DNA of 64,000 nt. Source: Diphasiastrum complanatum (lineage: Eukaryota; Streptophyta; Lycopodiopsida; Lycopodiales; Lycopodiaceae). How positions within the stretch are numbered: position 1 is the stretch's first letter; the number at the start of each line of letters is the position of its first letter. The DNA lies in contig CM055101.1 in the NCBI GenBank assembly GCA_029204225.1, positions 32,805,683-32,869,682 on the forward strand. The letters are read 5' to 3'. The position numbers were made by a program, and so were the translations under genes. Below the pieces are notes generated by a model. That model worked only from the letters and a program-made list of their open reading frames with translations, did no database searches and was not told where the DNA came from. Shown here piece after piece: positions 22,228-33,476 of the stretch.

Positions 22228-24557
22228 TGTTAGGGCCATTTTTGGCAGGGGATTGGTCCAGCCAAAACATCCTAAAAAAGTCAAGGGGCACCACAACTGA
22301 TGGTGGCTATGCCCTACATGAGTAACGAAGGTCTTGCCACATCCAATCCTGGGGGCTTCCTGTGTTACCCCGTGCTCCCCAACCGATGAGAGTCTTCCAG
22401 GCTCTCAGAGATACGGGGTGCTAGTACTTTTGGCGGCAATGATTAACTAGCTTTCTAGGGTCACGGTTCCATAAAACTTCTGATCACTAATTAGGATCTT
22501 GCTAATATCTCTTTCCCCATTAAATTCGGCTTACAGTTAGTAGAAATCTTACATGGGCTGGAAACCAATTTACTGTCTATGATGTGCTCGTGGGGTGCAA
22601 GTTATATGCACCGCTTTGTTTGCTAAGCGGCGATATTTTCGCCGACCGTCAGGTCTAGGTATTTCGCTAGACAGTACCGACGGCGGGTGTGACTAGTGTG
22701 ATGCTTAACCAAGGCGGTGTATTTCAACCGCGGATGGTGGACGGCCTGCTCTGGTGTTTCATAGAGGTCGGGTCCAATTGATATGTTTCACAATTTCACA
22801 ACTTGCAGGTTTTATTGTCGTTCAACTAATAGGTTTATCATAGAGCAAAAGCACATTTCTTTACATTTTCATAGATCACATCGCAATAAGCAGTGCAATA
22901 CAATGCCAATAACCCTAGCTAATTATCCTTAGCTTCGGTTGCTAAGTCGGAAATGAGAATCCCTCATTGCTCTAATTAACCACACAACATTTTCATGCAC
23001 AACTATAATTCCAACCTGAGTTCTAAAAAAACATGATTCACTACAAAACTTTCCATTATTCACTTGGTTAAACGGACACAACCACAAGGTGCAAGTTTTG
23101 ATTAATGCATATCAGAACTTAAATTAGTATTACCTCATTCTTCAAAATGATGTCCCTTAAAAAACTTGCATCCCCAAAATACTTGTAAAAATCCCATAAA
23201 TGGTAAAACTACTCCATGTATAACTTTGATGGTTTCATACATAGTACAAATGCAATTTCCTAATGGCGTATAAAGATGAATCATTTAGTACAACCAAAAA
23301 ACCACAATTGCAGAATGAAAATTTTGATTCACTACACATGGAACACAGTACGGTATGTAAAACGACATTCGCAAACTGTATCTTAGACAATGGTATTGAA
23401 TGCAAAGTACCTCAGATACGTGTGAGGTAACCGGTTTGTCAGAGAGTCCAACTAGTCATGAATGCCACTTTCTTCCCATGTCGCCTTCCGTTTGCTGCTT
23501 GGCACTTGCTTTGTCACAGTCGGTCGGTGAAGAACAAACCACGGTAGATCTGATTTTTGGCAGTGGGTAGCGATCAGAGGCTGCAACAGGGTTCTACTTC
23601 GCTGGCAGACTATCAGAGGTTGATTTTTTACTATAACCGGCCATCAGAAATCTGCAATCGGCCGGTACTGGCTGCAGGTAGGTTTCACAAGCAGGCAGGT
23701 GCAGGTCCACAACGAGTCATAAACGGGTAGGGCAGGGAAAAAAATCCGCAGGCAGGCTTGATAGAGAGTTGCAGACAGAGGTACAGGGCCAGCAGGTAGG
23801 TCGCAGGGCCAGCAGGGCAGAATAGAGGTCAAGCAGGGCAGCGTTGATAGTCAGATAGCAAGCTGGTACACGCAACGCACAGAGGTAATGCAGTAGGCAG
23901 CGTGCAGAAATGCAACAAAAACAAGCAGTAGAAGCCCCGCAGACAGGCTCAGGAGATAGTCGGCAGAGATGGGCAGCGTTGACAGTCAGAAAGATCTGTG
24001 GGTCAAAATAGGAGGCTACCAACTGGAAGTGTGAATGTTTGCCACAAAAATAGGCTGATTTCTGACAGTGGAAGTGCGACTGAATTCTCAATAGAATTCA
24101 TTAGGGTTTCTCACATAAATGCGAGTGATCTCTACCACCAAAATATCTTGATAACTGGCTGTATAAGTGCGCTTGTTTAGCGAGAGATTTATGCCTTTGC
24201 CATCAATGATTGAATGCTACCACAGAAGTGCCTTGTTTGCCGATTGAAAGTGTGATGGATCAGTGGACCCTGAGTAATAGGCAGCAACGGACCACAACTA
24301 GTAGCCATAGAATGTACTATCAAAGATCATAGCAACATAGAAGGTGCTCTCCACAAGGAATTGTATTGTAACCTCTCTAAACCAAATGGGTTCGAACAAT
24401 TCACGACACACACACCAACCACACCTCCGGAACTTCACTTAGAAACCTCATCTCCCCAACACTCCCAAACATACTCACAACACACAATGTGGCACCAAAC
24501 AACTCAACAACAACATATCAATGAGTAACCAACCAAGCCTCCATAACCAAGTAGTTA
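22228..24557 (-). repeat. Gypsy-2 3' LTR, truncated
   Basis: Pairs with 33477-35838 at a few percent divergence by eye. The copy stops at AGTAGTTA, where the right LTR continues for another 1109 bases. The missing part holds U3 with the TATA box, and the purine tract is also gone. Short open frames inside are not genes. Confidence 0.88.
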
Positions 24558-25159
24558 GGGATGAGTGGCCATGTGAATCTGAGGGCGGAACTCGTGGATG
24601 GTCGTAGCTCAAAAATCTGGATATCTAGCGGAAACTCCATGGGTGGTAGATATAAGTTGTAAGCATCAAAAAATTTGTAGAACAGACTGTCCGACAAAAT
24701 TTCCTTGTGGTGCACAGGGTAAGTGGGTAAAGGGTTGCGGAAACTTTGAGGCCTGATTGGTCCTCTTCCAGCTTCTTTTCTCTAATACTCATGTAACTGC
24801 CTAGCTAGCATGGCTACGGTAGTTTCGGTTGCAGCTAGTTCCACCTTGGTGTTGTCTAGGATCTTTTCCTGCCCTTTATACCCCTCCCTATGGCTTATCA
24901 GTCGTCTTTCACTAGCCTCCTTGAGGTCATTGTACTTCTGCTTCCAAGTATCTAGCTCCTTATTGGTGCTAACCAGCACGTTAGTGGCTCTGATTCCTAG
25001 GTTCTTTTGCTTCTTCAATTCTTCTTTCAGACGTTGGATTTCTATGTCGGTCCTCTGTCCTTCCTTCAGTACGAACCTCATCAGTTTTCTATGGCATTGG
25101 TCATGCTGATTACTGCTCTGTGGGTCTTCCATACTCTTTCCAGCAGTGAATTCCATCAC
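24510..25159 (-). pseudogene. Coiled-coil coding region downstream of gypsy-2 pol
   Basis: The minus-strand frame 25159-24782 (125 codons) is rich in Lys, Glu, Leu and Gln with heptad-like spacing (IEIQRLKEELKKQKNL, NKELDTWKQKYNDLKEA). After one TAG the same frame continues to about 24518 with KEILSDSLFYKFFDAYN. It lies 3' of the polymerase genes, where some plant gypsy elements carry an extra or env-like ORF. No membrane segment or signal peptide is visible, so an envelope role is not supported. The 3' end runs a few bases into the truncated LTR. Function unknown. Confidence 0.5.
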
Positions 25160-25554
25160 CTATGTTTTGCATTTATATACATGAATATACAATGTGTTGA
25201 ATGTACAAAAAATCTTTAAACCTTACACCCCTCTCCCCCTCCGTATATTTGTCAGGTTCGTGCTAGGGTAGGGGTTTTACTATGTACTTAGGCCATTAAC
25301 TTACTGGTTATGCTAATATGGTGTGACCTAAAACAAGTTCTAGATAGTTCATGGCTCATTAACTGATGTAATTGGGCTAGAAGTTGGGGATTCTCTAGAC
25401 CTACTTGGTTTATCAGACTTCTGATCCACCGAACTCCATACCATGCTTGGGCTTTTAGGACTGTCCATAGCTCCACAGCAATGGTTATGGGCGAAATGAC
25501 TACCCTACCTGGCTCACATTGCCAGTAATGATCATGGTCGTATGCTATCGCAGG

Positions 25555-26028
25555 TAGACTATAGGCACGTTGGTTTTGTGCTCATGGAATATGCATCCAT
25601 TCGATATGGGAAAACTCTCTAGTGTATTCGTTTATGGCAATTGCATAGGCCTGTAAGGTCCTGCTTTTGAGTCAGTATACACCAGTCATACCTCGGATTA
25701 GGAGTTGTGAATCTCCCATAATTCGGAGGTTGCCTATAGTTTACGCAGCTCGCATGGTCATTTGTAGACCGATTAGAAGGGCTTTGTATTTGGCAGTGTT
25801 GTTCGTGAATCCTTTCCCTAATAGGACTTCTATACTGGCTAGTTCAGTCCCATTGGGATTATGCAATACTGCTCCTATGGCACCTTCTCTATTCAAATGT
25901 TTGCAGGCTCCGTCTACCTTCAACATGTACGTCCCAAGTTCTTGGGTGAGTTCCATATCACAACAATAATCTATTTGTATTTTTCTTGATTTTATGAATT
26001 TTTGTTTTGGTTTTTCGCACCCTTCCAT
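25555..26028 (-). pseudogene. Second (archaeal-like) RNase H domain of gypsy-2, after integrase
   Basis: From 26028 the minus frame reads like an RNase HI/aRNH domain: VDGACKHLNREGAIGAVL (first catalytic Asp), then FTNNTAKYKALLIGL, where the family has A-E-Y, so the catalytic Glu is Lys. After a stop come IMGDSQLLI (second Asp) and RAQNQRAYSL, where the family has a last Asp. Two catalytic positions are thus altered, together with three or more stops. Its placement 3' of the integrase is confirmed by position: integrase ends near 26436 and this starts at 26028, on the same strand. Confidence 0.75.
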
Positions 26029-26435
26029 TCAGCATATATGTACAAGGTCACTAAGGCTACTTTTGATTCTATGAGTGTTCCCCGTATTCGTGATGCTTCT
26101 AGGTTGTTCACTCCGATGCCTGAAAAGGTGAACAGGAAAAGGTGTTACATACTGTACAGGTGACTTCGGCTTCTCTTTAACTACGGTAAGCTTTTATCTT
26201 GTTTATGTTGGTTTAGTGCTTAAAAATTTCACCGTTTAACTCTGCCAGCTTAACTGTGTTATTTTCATACAGTTTCACTATTACATATGGACCGTTCCAA
26301 CGTGGCCCCAACTTTTGAGGCATCAGCTCGTGTCTAGCATCGTAGTTAACACTAATTGCCCCTGTCTGAACTGGTAATCCCGCATGTTCCTATCATGAAT
26401 CTCCTTCATGCGTCTTTTGTGGGTTTCCTGGTGAT

Positions 26436-27290
26436 TTAGGCAGCTATTCGGTGCTCGTCCAGGTCTTGTAAAGTGTCTAGTCGATGCTGATTGATTCTTT
26501 CTCTCCTAGGTCGTGCTTCATGGCAAACCGCAAGGATGGGAGCTCTATTTCTATTGGCAGTACACATTCTTGGCCATACACTAGAAAAAAGATGTGTGGT
26601 TGGTACTGGTCTTATAGGTGGCATTATATGCCCACAATGCCGAGTACAGTTTTTTGTCCCAATCCCTCTGTCGGTCTGATACGGTTTTCCTTAGAATACC
26701 CACTATTTGTTTGTTCGTGCTTTCAGCCTGACCGTTGGCTTGCGGGTGGTAGGGTGTGCTTTTCCGGTGCTTGATCGTCAACTAATCGGTCAAAGCCTTG
26801 ATAGTTTTGTTTAGGAAATGGGTACCCCTGTCAGAGATGAGTTCTTTGGGTGTACCAAACCAGCCTATCACCTGTTCTAGTAAGAACCAGACGGTTTCTT
26901 TTGCATTGTCTTTGGCCACAGCCCGTGCCTCAGCCCACTTTGTGAAATAGTCAATGGCCACTATGATATAATGTTTTCGGCTAGATGAAGCTGGGTGTAT
27001 TGGGCCAACGAAGTCGATGCCCCATTTTTCAAAAGGGAGACAAGCCTGTATGGGAACTAACGATCGCACCCTATTATCCGTCTTGTCAACTCGTTGACAG
27101 GTGTCGTAGTTTCGGGCATGTAAATGGGCATCTTGGAATAGTGTCGGCCACCAGCAACCCGCCCTCAGAATTTTGTCCTATGAGTTGGCCGGCAAAGTGG
27201 CCTCCACAGGCAAAATCGTGACACTCCTCTAGTATAAATTTGGCTTCTTCAAGCGTAACGCATCTTCGATACAACCCTTCTACACCTCGT
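26436..27290 (-). pseudogene. Gypsy-2 integrase remnant
   Basis: In minus-strand order: an N-terminal zinc-binding piece (YRRCVTLEEAKFILEECH, GGHFAGQ) at 27274-27086; core with FEKWGIDFVGPI (first Asp) and LISDRGTHFLN (second Asp) at 27069-26782; then TPYHPQANGQAESTNKQ, containing the catalytic Glu, at 26781-26581. A stop separates the last two blocks. The D,D,E residues are all readable, although no continuous frame remains. Confidence 0.87.
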
Positions 27291-28943
27291 CTATACAGTG
27301 TGCCCCCTATTAAAGCGAACTTTAGGGCTTGTAGACGTAGCTTTCATTTTTTCAGGAATCGTCATACTACTGGGTGTCTCTAGTGTGGATAGGTAGGTTG
27401 CTAAAGTTGTATACCACTCAAGAATTGTGTCAACGTCTACCCTCAAAAGTTCTCTTAAGTGATCAGTCTCCCACTCATTGTCTGTCTCAGTAACCCCTCC
27501 CACATCGCAAATACAATCGTTTAACCCTTGCAGTTTAGGTGGCTTGCTTTGGAGGGTGTAGTCAAACTCCTGAAGGGAGATTATCCACTTCATTAAGCGC
27601 TCAGGAGGTTCTAGTTTATTCATCATCAAGGTGACTGCAGTACTCTTGGTAAAGAAAGTCACTTTCCGATGCAATAGGTAATGTCTTAGTTTGGTGGCAG
27701 CGTAAGCTATCCCCAGACAAATTTTCTCAGCCTTACTATAATTAAGTTCGGCTTTGTTCAGTTTTCTCCCTATAAAAATAATAGGGTGATATTTTTTGTC
27801 CCAAATGTGTGCCAAGCAACAATTTATGCACGTGTCTGTGGTGCTTGTGAAAACGAAGAATTCTCTGTCGTACATAGGTGGTTTCAATATTGGAACGTTA
27901 GCCAAAGCTACTTTTAATTCATGAAAAGTCTTCTCACATGCCTTGTCCCAGGTCCACTCCACGTTGGTTTTCAATAAGCCAGTCATTTGGTAAGTATGCA
28001 TGGCATAGGCCATCACATATCTTTTGTAATAACTGCTCGAGCCTAAGAAGGTCTGAAGTTGGGATACCGTAGTTGGTGCCATCATGGCTAAGAGCATAGC
28101 TATTTTTTCTAGATCAGTTGTCATGTCGTACTTGCTAATGACATGTCCTAACAATACCCCATAAGGAACTCCGAATAGGCACTTGTTAGCATTCAAAGCT
28201 ATACAGGTTGTTGTGCACTTCTAAAAACACTTCTCTAGCATGGTGAGATGTTCTGTGACAGTGGGTGCCCCACAGAGGTCATCTATAAAAAATTTGAGGT
28301 TTTCATCTAAGATATCCTTGAAGTGCTTGTTCATAAAGCTCTGATAGGTTCTAGGGGCATTAGTCAACCCAAAGGGCATGACGTGGTAAGCGAAAATCCC
28401 AAACGTGGTTGTGAAGGTGGTCTTCAATTTATTCTCTTCTGCTATGGCTATATGATTATAGCCTACGAAACAATCCATGAAAGAGTACTGGTCTCTTCCT
28501 GCCATTTCTTCTAGGACTTGGTCTATGAACGGCAATGGATAGTAGTCCTTCTTAGTCTGTCTGTTCAACCTCTTATAATCCACACATACGCGAATGCGTG
28601 TAGAGTTCTTCTTGGTGCAAGATACTATTGGGGAGCACCACTCGGTGTTCTCTATCGGAAATATCAGACCAGCATTTTGAAGTCTCTCGAGTTCAGTGTA
28701 TAATCCTTCCTTTAGGTGGTAGGGTAGCCGACGTTGTTTTTGTCGTATAGGTTTGGCTCCCTCCTTTAGTGGTATTGTATGAGTCACTAGATCGGCTGGA
28801 ATCCTCTTCAAATCTGAGTAGTCCCAGGCAAAAATATACTGGTACTTTCTACACAGCCGTTCGTATTCTTCTTTTTCTTCAATGCCTAGGGAAACACCTA
28901 TTTTGTTGTTCTTGGGCTCTTCTAGGGTTCCTAGGTTTATCAA
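27291..28943 (-). pseudogene. Gypsy-2 reverse transcriptase and degenerate RNase H
   Basis: The 28943-28221 frame has gypsy RT blocks: RIRVCVDYKRLNRQTKKDYY, PLPFIDQVLEEMAG, HVMPFGLTNAPRTYQ and a catalytic FIDD (KFFIDDLCG) in place of Y-x-DD. A TAG near 28218 interrupts and the same frame resumes at 28196 with the connection domain. The first RNase H (about 27900-27550) has lost its first and third acidic positions (VFTSTTDT, FFTKSTAV) and keeps the Glu region (YSKAEKICLG), as in Tat elements. Confidence 0.88.
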
Positions 28944-28958
28944 GCAAATATCGGCATC

Positions 28959-29582
28959 TCAAACTTTGGGTGGCCGCTCTTCTGGAGTGTTCCACTCTAT
29001 GTCCAGTACTGATCTCAGGTCTGGCTCATCTTCACTCGTAGTGGACTCACCATCGTCCTCACTACTCGTGACCTCCTCCCACTCAGACGAAGGTATGGGT
29101 GCTCTTTCTAACTGAGGCACCTCGGGATAACCGTCGACTATGGTACGCTCTCTACCCCTTCCAAAAATCAGTACTCCTGCAGGGATGTCGACTGTGCAAT
29201 TGCTAAGCCTGAGCCATGGTCGTCCTAGTAGTATCGAGTACCCCCGGTTCCCGGCGTACATCCTCATGACGTAAAAGTCCACTTGAATGGTCTTGTTAGC
29301 CACGGTAATGGGTACATTCTTAAGCTCGCCCTCTGGTTTGATCACAGAGTTGTTGGCTAGCTTTAGGGCTGTCAAGGTAGCGGATTCTAGAGTAAAACCA
29401 AGGCGGTCTGCAAGTTCTAGACTTATGATGTTAACTGTCGACCTTGCATCAACTATGGCCCCTGAAATGACTAGGCCATCTATGAGTACGTCTACTTTAG
29501 GGCAGTAGCGATCTAACAAATCCGCATCTACTTTCCCTATTGTAGGTGGCTCCAGTGTTCTGGTCGTGGGTGGTCTCATCAA
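28959..29582 (-). pseudogene. Gypsy-2 protease region
   Basis: A 207-codon frame with a retropepsin-like core. The active-site block reads AIVDARSTVNIIS, keeping Asp but not the Ser/Thr-Gly that follows. Later YSILLGRPWLRLS marks the partner motif. An acidic tail (SSEDDGESTTSEDEPD) leads into the RT. A functional protease is doubtful. Confidence 0.8.
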
Positions 29583-29645
29583 TCATTTGACCGTGCGTTT
29601 AACAATAAGTGACAACTGTACTAGTTGCCAGAGCCCTATTTCCAA

Positions 29646-31619
29646 TTAAAGATTCTCTAGGGCTTGACCTAGGTCAATATTCCCTCTCTTCAAGTTTAGG
29701 TCTATATCCTTCCTAAACCTGTGCGTTCGGGTCATGGTTCTCTTAGTTTCTAGGCCGATTTTCTTTTTTCTCGGTCCTAGGAATCTGGGATGTCTACGCC
29801 CTTCCAAGACGCTAACCTCACCTTGCTCTTTGGGCAGTGGATCCTCGTAGATGGGTGTACGTTCAAATACTGGCTTCTCAATGACCACTAGGTTATCTAC
29901 CTCCGGTGGAGGTTTTGGTGTAGGCTTGGGTTTTCTGGGAGGTAGCTCCATCTGGATGTTACTCGGGTCACTACTAAAACCTCTTTCCTATTCGTGGGTT
30001 CCTCTAGCGTCTCCACAGTGATGAAGTTCACGGGTGGCCTGTCATCTTGTATGCATGCCTTCCCTTTATCCACCTGGCTAATCCTGGGTCCTTGTTGTAT
30101 GTATTGAGGTGGTCTTGATGGCCGCGCCATTTTGTCCTCCTAGGGTCTATGGTTCACTGGCCCAGGCATCCTATTCCCAGTGTTTAATGTGTCTCTACGT
30201 ACCCAGCATCTATCCTCCAGGCCTCTTGCAGTACCCGCACACTTGGTTGGGACAGTTTCAATTTAAATGATTCCCTCTATAGTGTCTATACACTAAGGGA
30301 TTCGGTCCTTCTATGGGGTGTCTCTGACCCAACAAATTTTGGTGTCGTTTGAGAAAATATACATCTGCTACTAAGGTCTGCATATTCTCAATCATCACGT
30401 CCATGTATCCCTTTAGCATGGCTCGCATATCGCCTAGTTCTGCATTAGAGCCTATGCTCTCATAGCCTCTATCGGGCATCTGTGCCTGGAGCCTTTGTGC
30501 ATCTTGTGTTTGCACATTCCTGCCTTGTCGAGGTTCAATAGCCTGTATGGGACGAGGTTCCACTATGGGGTGTGCTCCTATAGCTGTGATTGGGTCTCCT
30601 CTCCATGTTTCTGGGCTTAGGTTCAAGCTATTCACTGCTTGTGATAGGTGGGATGTGTGGGCAATCACAATCTGTGCGTCTTCTACCAGGATTGCCTTCT
30701 CTATTGCCTCAGCCAACGTCTGGGGGTTACTCTGATGTACAATCATTTGTATGTCATTCTTGAGCCCTCGCAGAAAGAAGGTCAGTAGTAATAGGGGTGG
30801 TAGTAACACAGTGGGTTCCACTTGGCGTGACAACTCTGTCAAACTTGTCAGATGGTTTCGTTACTTCCTTGTTGTAGGGAAGTCAGTGTGAACAGTAGGC
30901 CATCAACCGTTCGGTGGGGAGCATACTCAATTAAGAACAGTCTATGGAACTCCTCAATGGTGTGAATTGAGCCTCTCTACAAACTATGATACCAGTGCCT
31001 AGCCGTTCTAGATAAAGTGGTGGCGAAAAACATCATTTCATGATGTGTTTATGATGGCACTGGTAAAGCAGGTGGTCCAAAAAGCATCAATATGCTCTTC
31101 GGCGCTTTCATACGGTGCTCCATGAAACTCAGGAGTGGATTTACTGAGCTTCGGTAGTACTCCTGTCTCTGGGGGTACTATGATTGGTTCAGTCAAACGT
31201 CGTGCCATTCTGTTGGCAACAAGTTCTATAGCAGAAGGTGTTACGTTCACTAACGGTGGTTCTGTACCGTCGGTTGGCTCAAGTTCTGGTACTTCTTCTA
31301 TAGGTTCCAATGTATCATCCAAGTCCATTATAGGTGGGTGAGACTCATCATCGAAGACTGGTGGGATAAGAAACCCATGATTGCTTCTTCTAAGCCCTAA
31401 ACGCTCTCTCTGGGGATTTGAAGTCTCTCTGTGTGGTGCTCCCTTAGACCTAGGTTTCCTTGGTATATGTAGCGCAGGCATCCCAAAGAGCCGGGAACCA
31501 CGACTTAGCTTCCCAGCCTTCAACTCTTGCCATCCAAACCCACTTGACATACAAGCAGCCAATTCGCCAACAACGATCAGACTTAACCAACTTGAAGTTC
31601 CGAAAACATTGAGATCCAA
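29646..31619 (-). pseudogene. Gypsy-2 gag remnant
   Basis: Three broken frames. 31619-31038 has a Pro/Glu-rich stretch, then PKLSKSTPEFHGAPYESAEE, typical of the start of plant gag capsid. 30842-30258 has the gag helical region (FFLRGLKNDIQMIV, TLAEAIEKAILVED). 30130-29646 is a basic Pro/Lys-rich linker. No zinc knuckle could be read. Stops and frameshifts separate the pieces. Confidence 0.75.
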
Positions 31620-32050
31620 CCTAGCGCCATGCTAGATTGGGGATCCCGATGTGGGTGACTTCCCTCCAAGCAAGCCGCCCGACATACATCAAACTTAACC
31701 AACTCGAAGCTTCGTTACAAACGAGTAACATCCATTCCAAGCAAGCGGTCAGACTTACATCAGACTTAACCAACTGAAAGCTTCGTCACGAGCACTGGAA
31801 GCCAACTTGGCACCATGCCAGACTGGACAGCCATAAATAGGTAACTTCCACCCAAGCAAGCCATCCAACTCAGTCGACAGGTTAGAGCCCGTTCCCCAAG
31901 AGCTTAACCCATTCACGTTCATGCAAGGAACACTCATAACCACAAGCCGCGACAGATATGGAGACAACCAGTTCCTGGACCAAATGGTCTCGACAGCATA
32001 CCGCTGGCGCCACGGACCGAATGGTCCCGACGGCATACCGTTGGCGTCCT
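31560..32050 (-). repeat. Imperfect tandem repeats around the gag start and leader of gypsy-2
   Basis: Blocks near 31575, 31685 and 31760 share CAGACTTAACCAACT/AAACTTAACCAACTCGAAGC with CCAAGCAAGC. Two adjacent 36-bp units near 31975-32045 share ATGGTC(T/C)CGACAGCATACC-like text. The first block overlaps the 5' end of the first gag frame. Confidence 0.6.
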
Positions 32051-33455
32051 GGGATACGACCCTCAGCTATGTGCCAACTTAAAAATTTTGAAGCGGCCTT
32101 ACAACTGGCGCTTTTACCGAACAATTAAACCCAAAAGGTAATCAGAGTCGGTTTAAGAAAAATCTCACTTTATTGATAAATCTGAGAAGGTTACATTTTA
32201 AGTGTGTGACCGACCCTAGTCTCCGGGGCGCTAGCATGCCAAGGCGAGAGCCATGACAACATTCCAGCAAGGGAGGCTGAGACTTGGTTGGAGCTCGCCC
32301 TGAGTCGCAACCCGCACTCCCCTATAGTATTGGTGGGATTTGGCACCCCCCCTCATACCAAGCACTCTACCCAAGCTGATAGAGCACATTTTTCTCTCTC
32401 TAGAATTTTCTCTTTCTAGAAAGTCATTTTCTCTCTCTAGATTTTATTGATCCCCAGACTTCCTTTAATCATGCCTAGATCGTGTGAGGTGATTGCACAT
32501 CGATCTGAGCTCTCTAGACTTCGCTAGAACCGATCAAAGATTTTCAGCCATAGGAACTTGGCGCCGGCTGGATTCTGGTCACAGTGGCGCCGGGAGCAGC
32601 AGGGGCGCTGCTGCTGGGGACAATGCTGGTGCCAGTGGCGCCGGAAGTAAAGCTTATGAAGATAGCTTTACAACAGTATACCTATGATGTCTTGTCTAGG
32701 GTGACACTAATGATTGCTGCATAATAGATTTCTCATTTACGGATAGCAATCAACTGTCGTTGCACATGCGTTTTGTGATTTTCCCACGTTATCCCATAGG
32801 TCATCCATCCTTCGTCCACTAATACTGCATACAACCTAACTAACTCTACTTGGTCGTTTTTCTGCTCAATCCTAATCCAACCATACCCATGTACAGTTTT
32901 TTTTTGTTCTTTGTACCAGGTGCCGTCTTTACGGGATGCTAGGGTTGGTGGGCCGTAGGGTAATGACTTTCGACTCAGGGCTCTGGTCTTCACTTTCCCC
33001 CTAGGCTTCATACAGAACCCCATTCTCTGACCTGTCCCGTCACTCTATGAAAGATTTCTAGTAGTACTTGGCATCACAGCCTAAACTCCCTACTGGTGAA
33101 AATTGTATGCAGTCTCCAGTCCAAACTGTATTCCAAACTGTTGGAAGTAGAATGGCCTTGGCTCGGATCACATGCAGCTATGGTTGGATTGTGAACTCAT
33201 AACGTAAGTTCTAGGTGTGGGATCAGCACACATCACTGTGTGATGCTAACCACTTCGTCTTGTGATCAACGTGTGGTAATAGTCGCTCGTACGGTCATGC
33301 TAGCTTGTGGCTGGCGGTTTAGATAGTGGAATTGTTTTCAACACCAATCTAGGACCTACGAAACTTGTAGACTATTGGTAGTATGATAGCTAGTTCTTTG
33401 TAGACCAGTGATATGGATAACTACTCTTTCAAACAACATCTCCTGAAAATATTTT
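31620..33455 (-). other. Gypsy-2 leader with a small ORF upstream of gag
   Basis: Non-coding leader between primer site and gag. It holds one minus-strand frame of 96 codons (33023-32733, MGFCMKPRGKVKTR...), basic, with no motif recognised. Tat/Ogre relatives often carry an extra ORF before gag, so it may be the remnant of one, but it is short and unconfirmed. Confidence 0.4.
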
Positions 33456-33475
33456 GACTCCGGGCAGACGCACCA
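33456..33475 (-). other. Primer binding site of gypsy-2 (probably Arg-tRNA type)
   Basis: The plus strand reads GGGCAGACGCACCA just before the LTR at 33477, i.e. a tRNA-like 3' end with CCA. An acceptor strand CAGACGC would suit a plant Arg tRNA, as reported for Ogre elements. The tRNA identity was not checked against a tRNA set. Confidence 0.55.
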
Positions 33476-33476
33476 A

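Noticed and set aside
23717-24091. Cys-rich 124-codon minus-strand frame (and its partner at 35132-35371)
   Set aside because: Lies in both gypsy-2 LTRs but is not conserved as an open frame between the two copies, and has no recognised motif.
24510-25159. Envelope gene (retrovirus-like) in gypsy-2
   Set aside because: Position would fit, but no signal peptide, membrane segment or cleavage site is visible. It is a coiled-coil region only.
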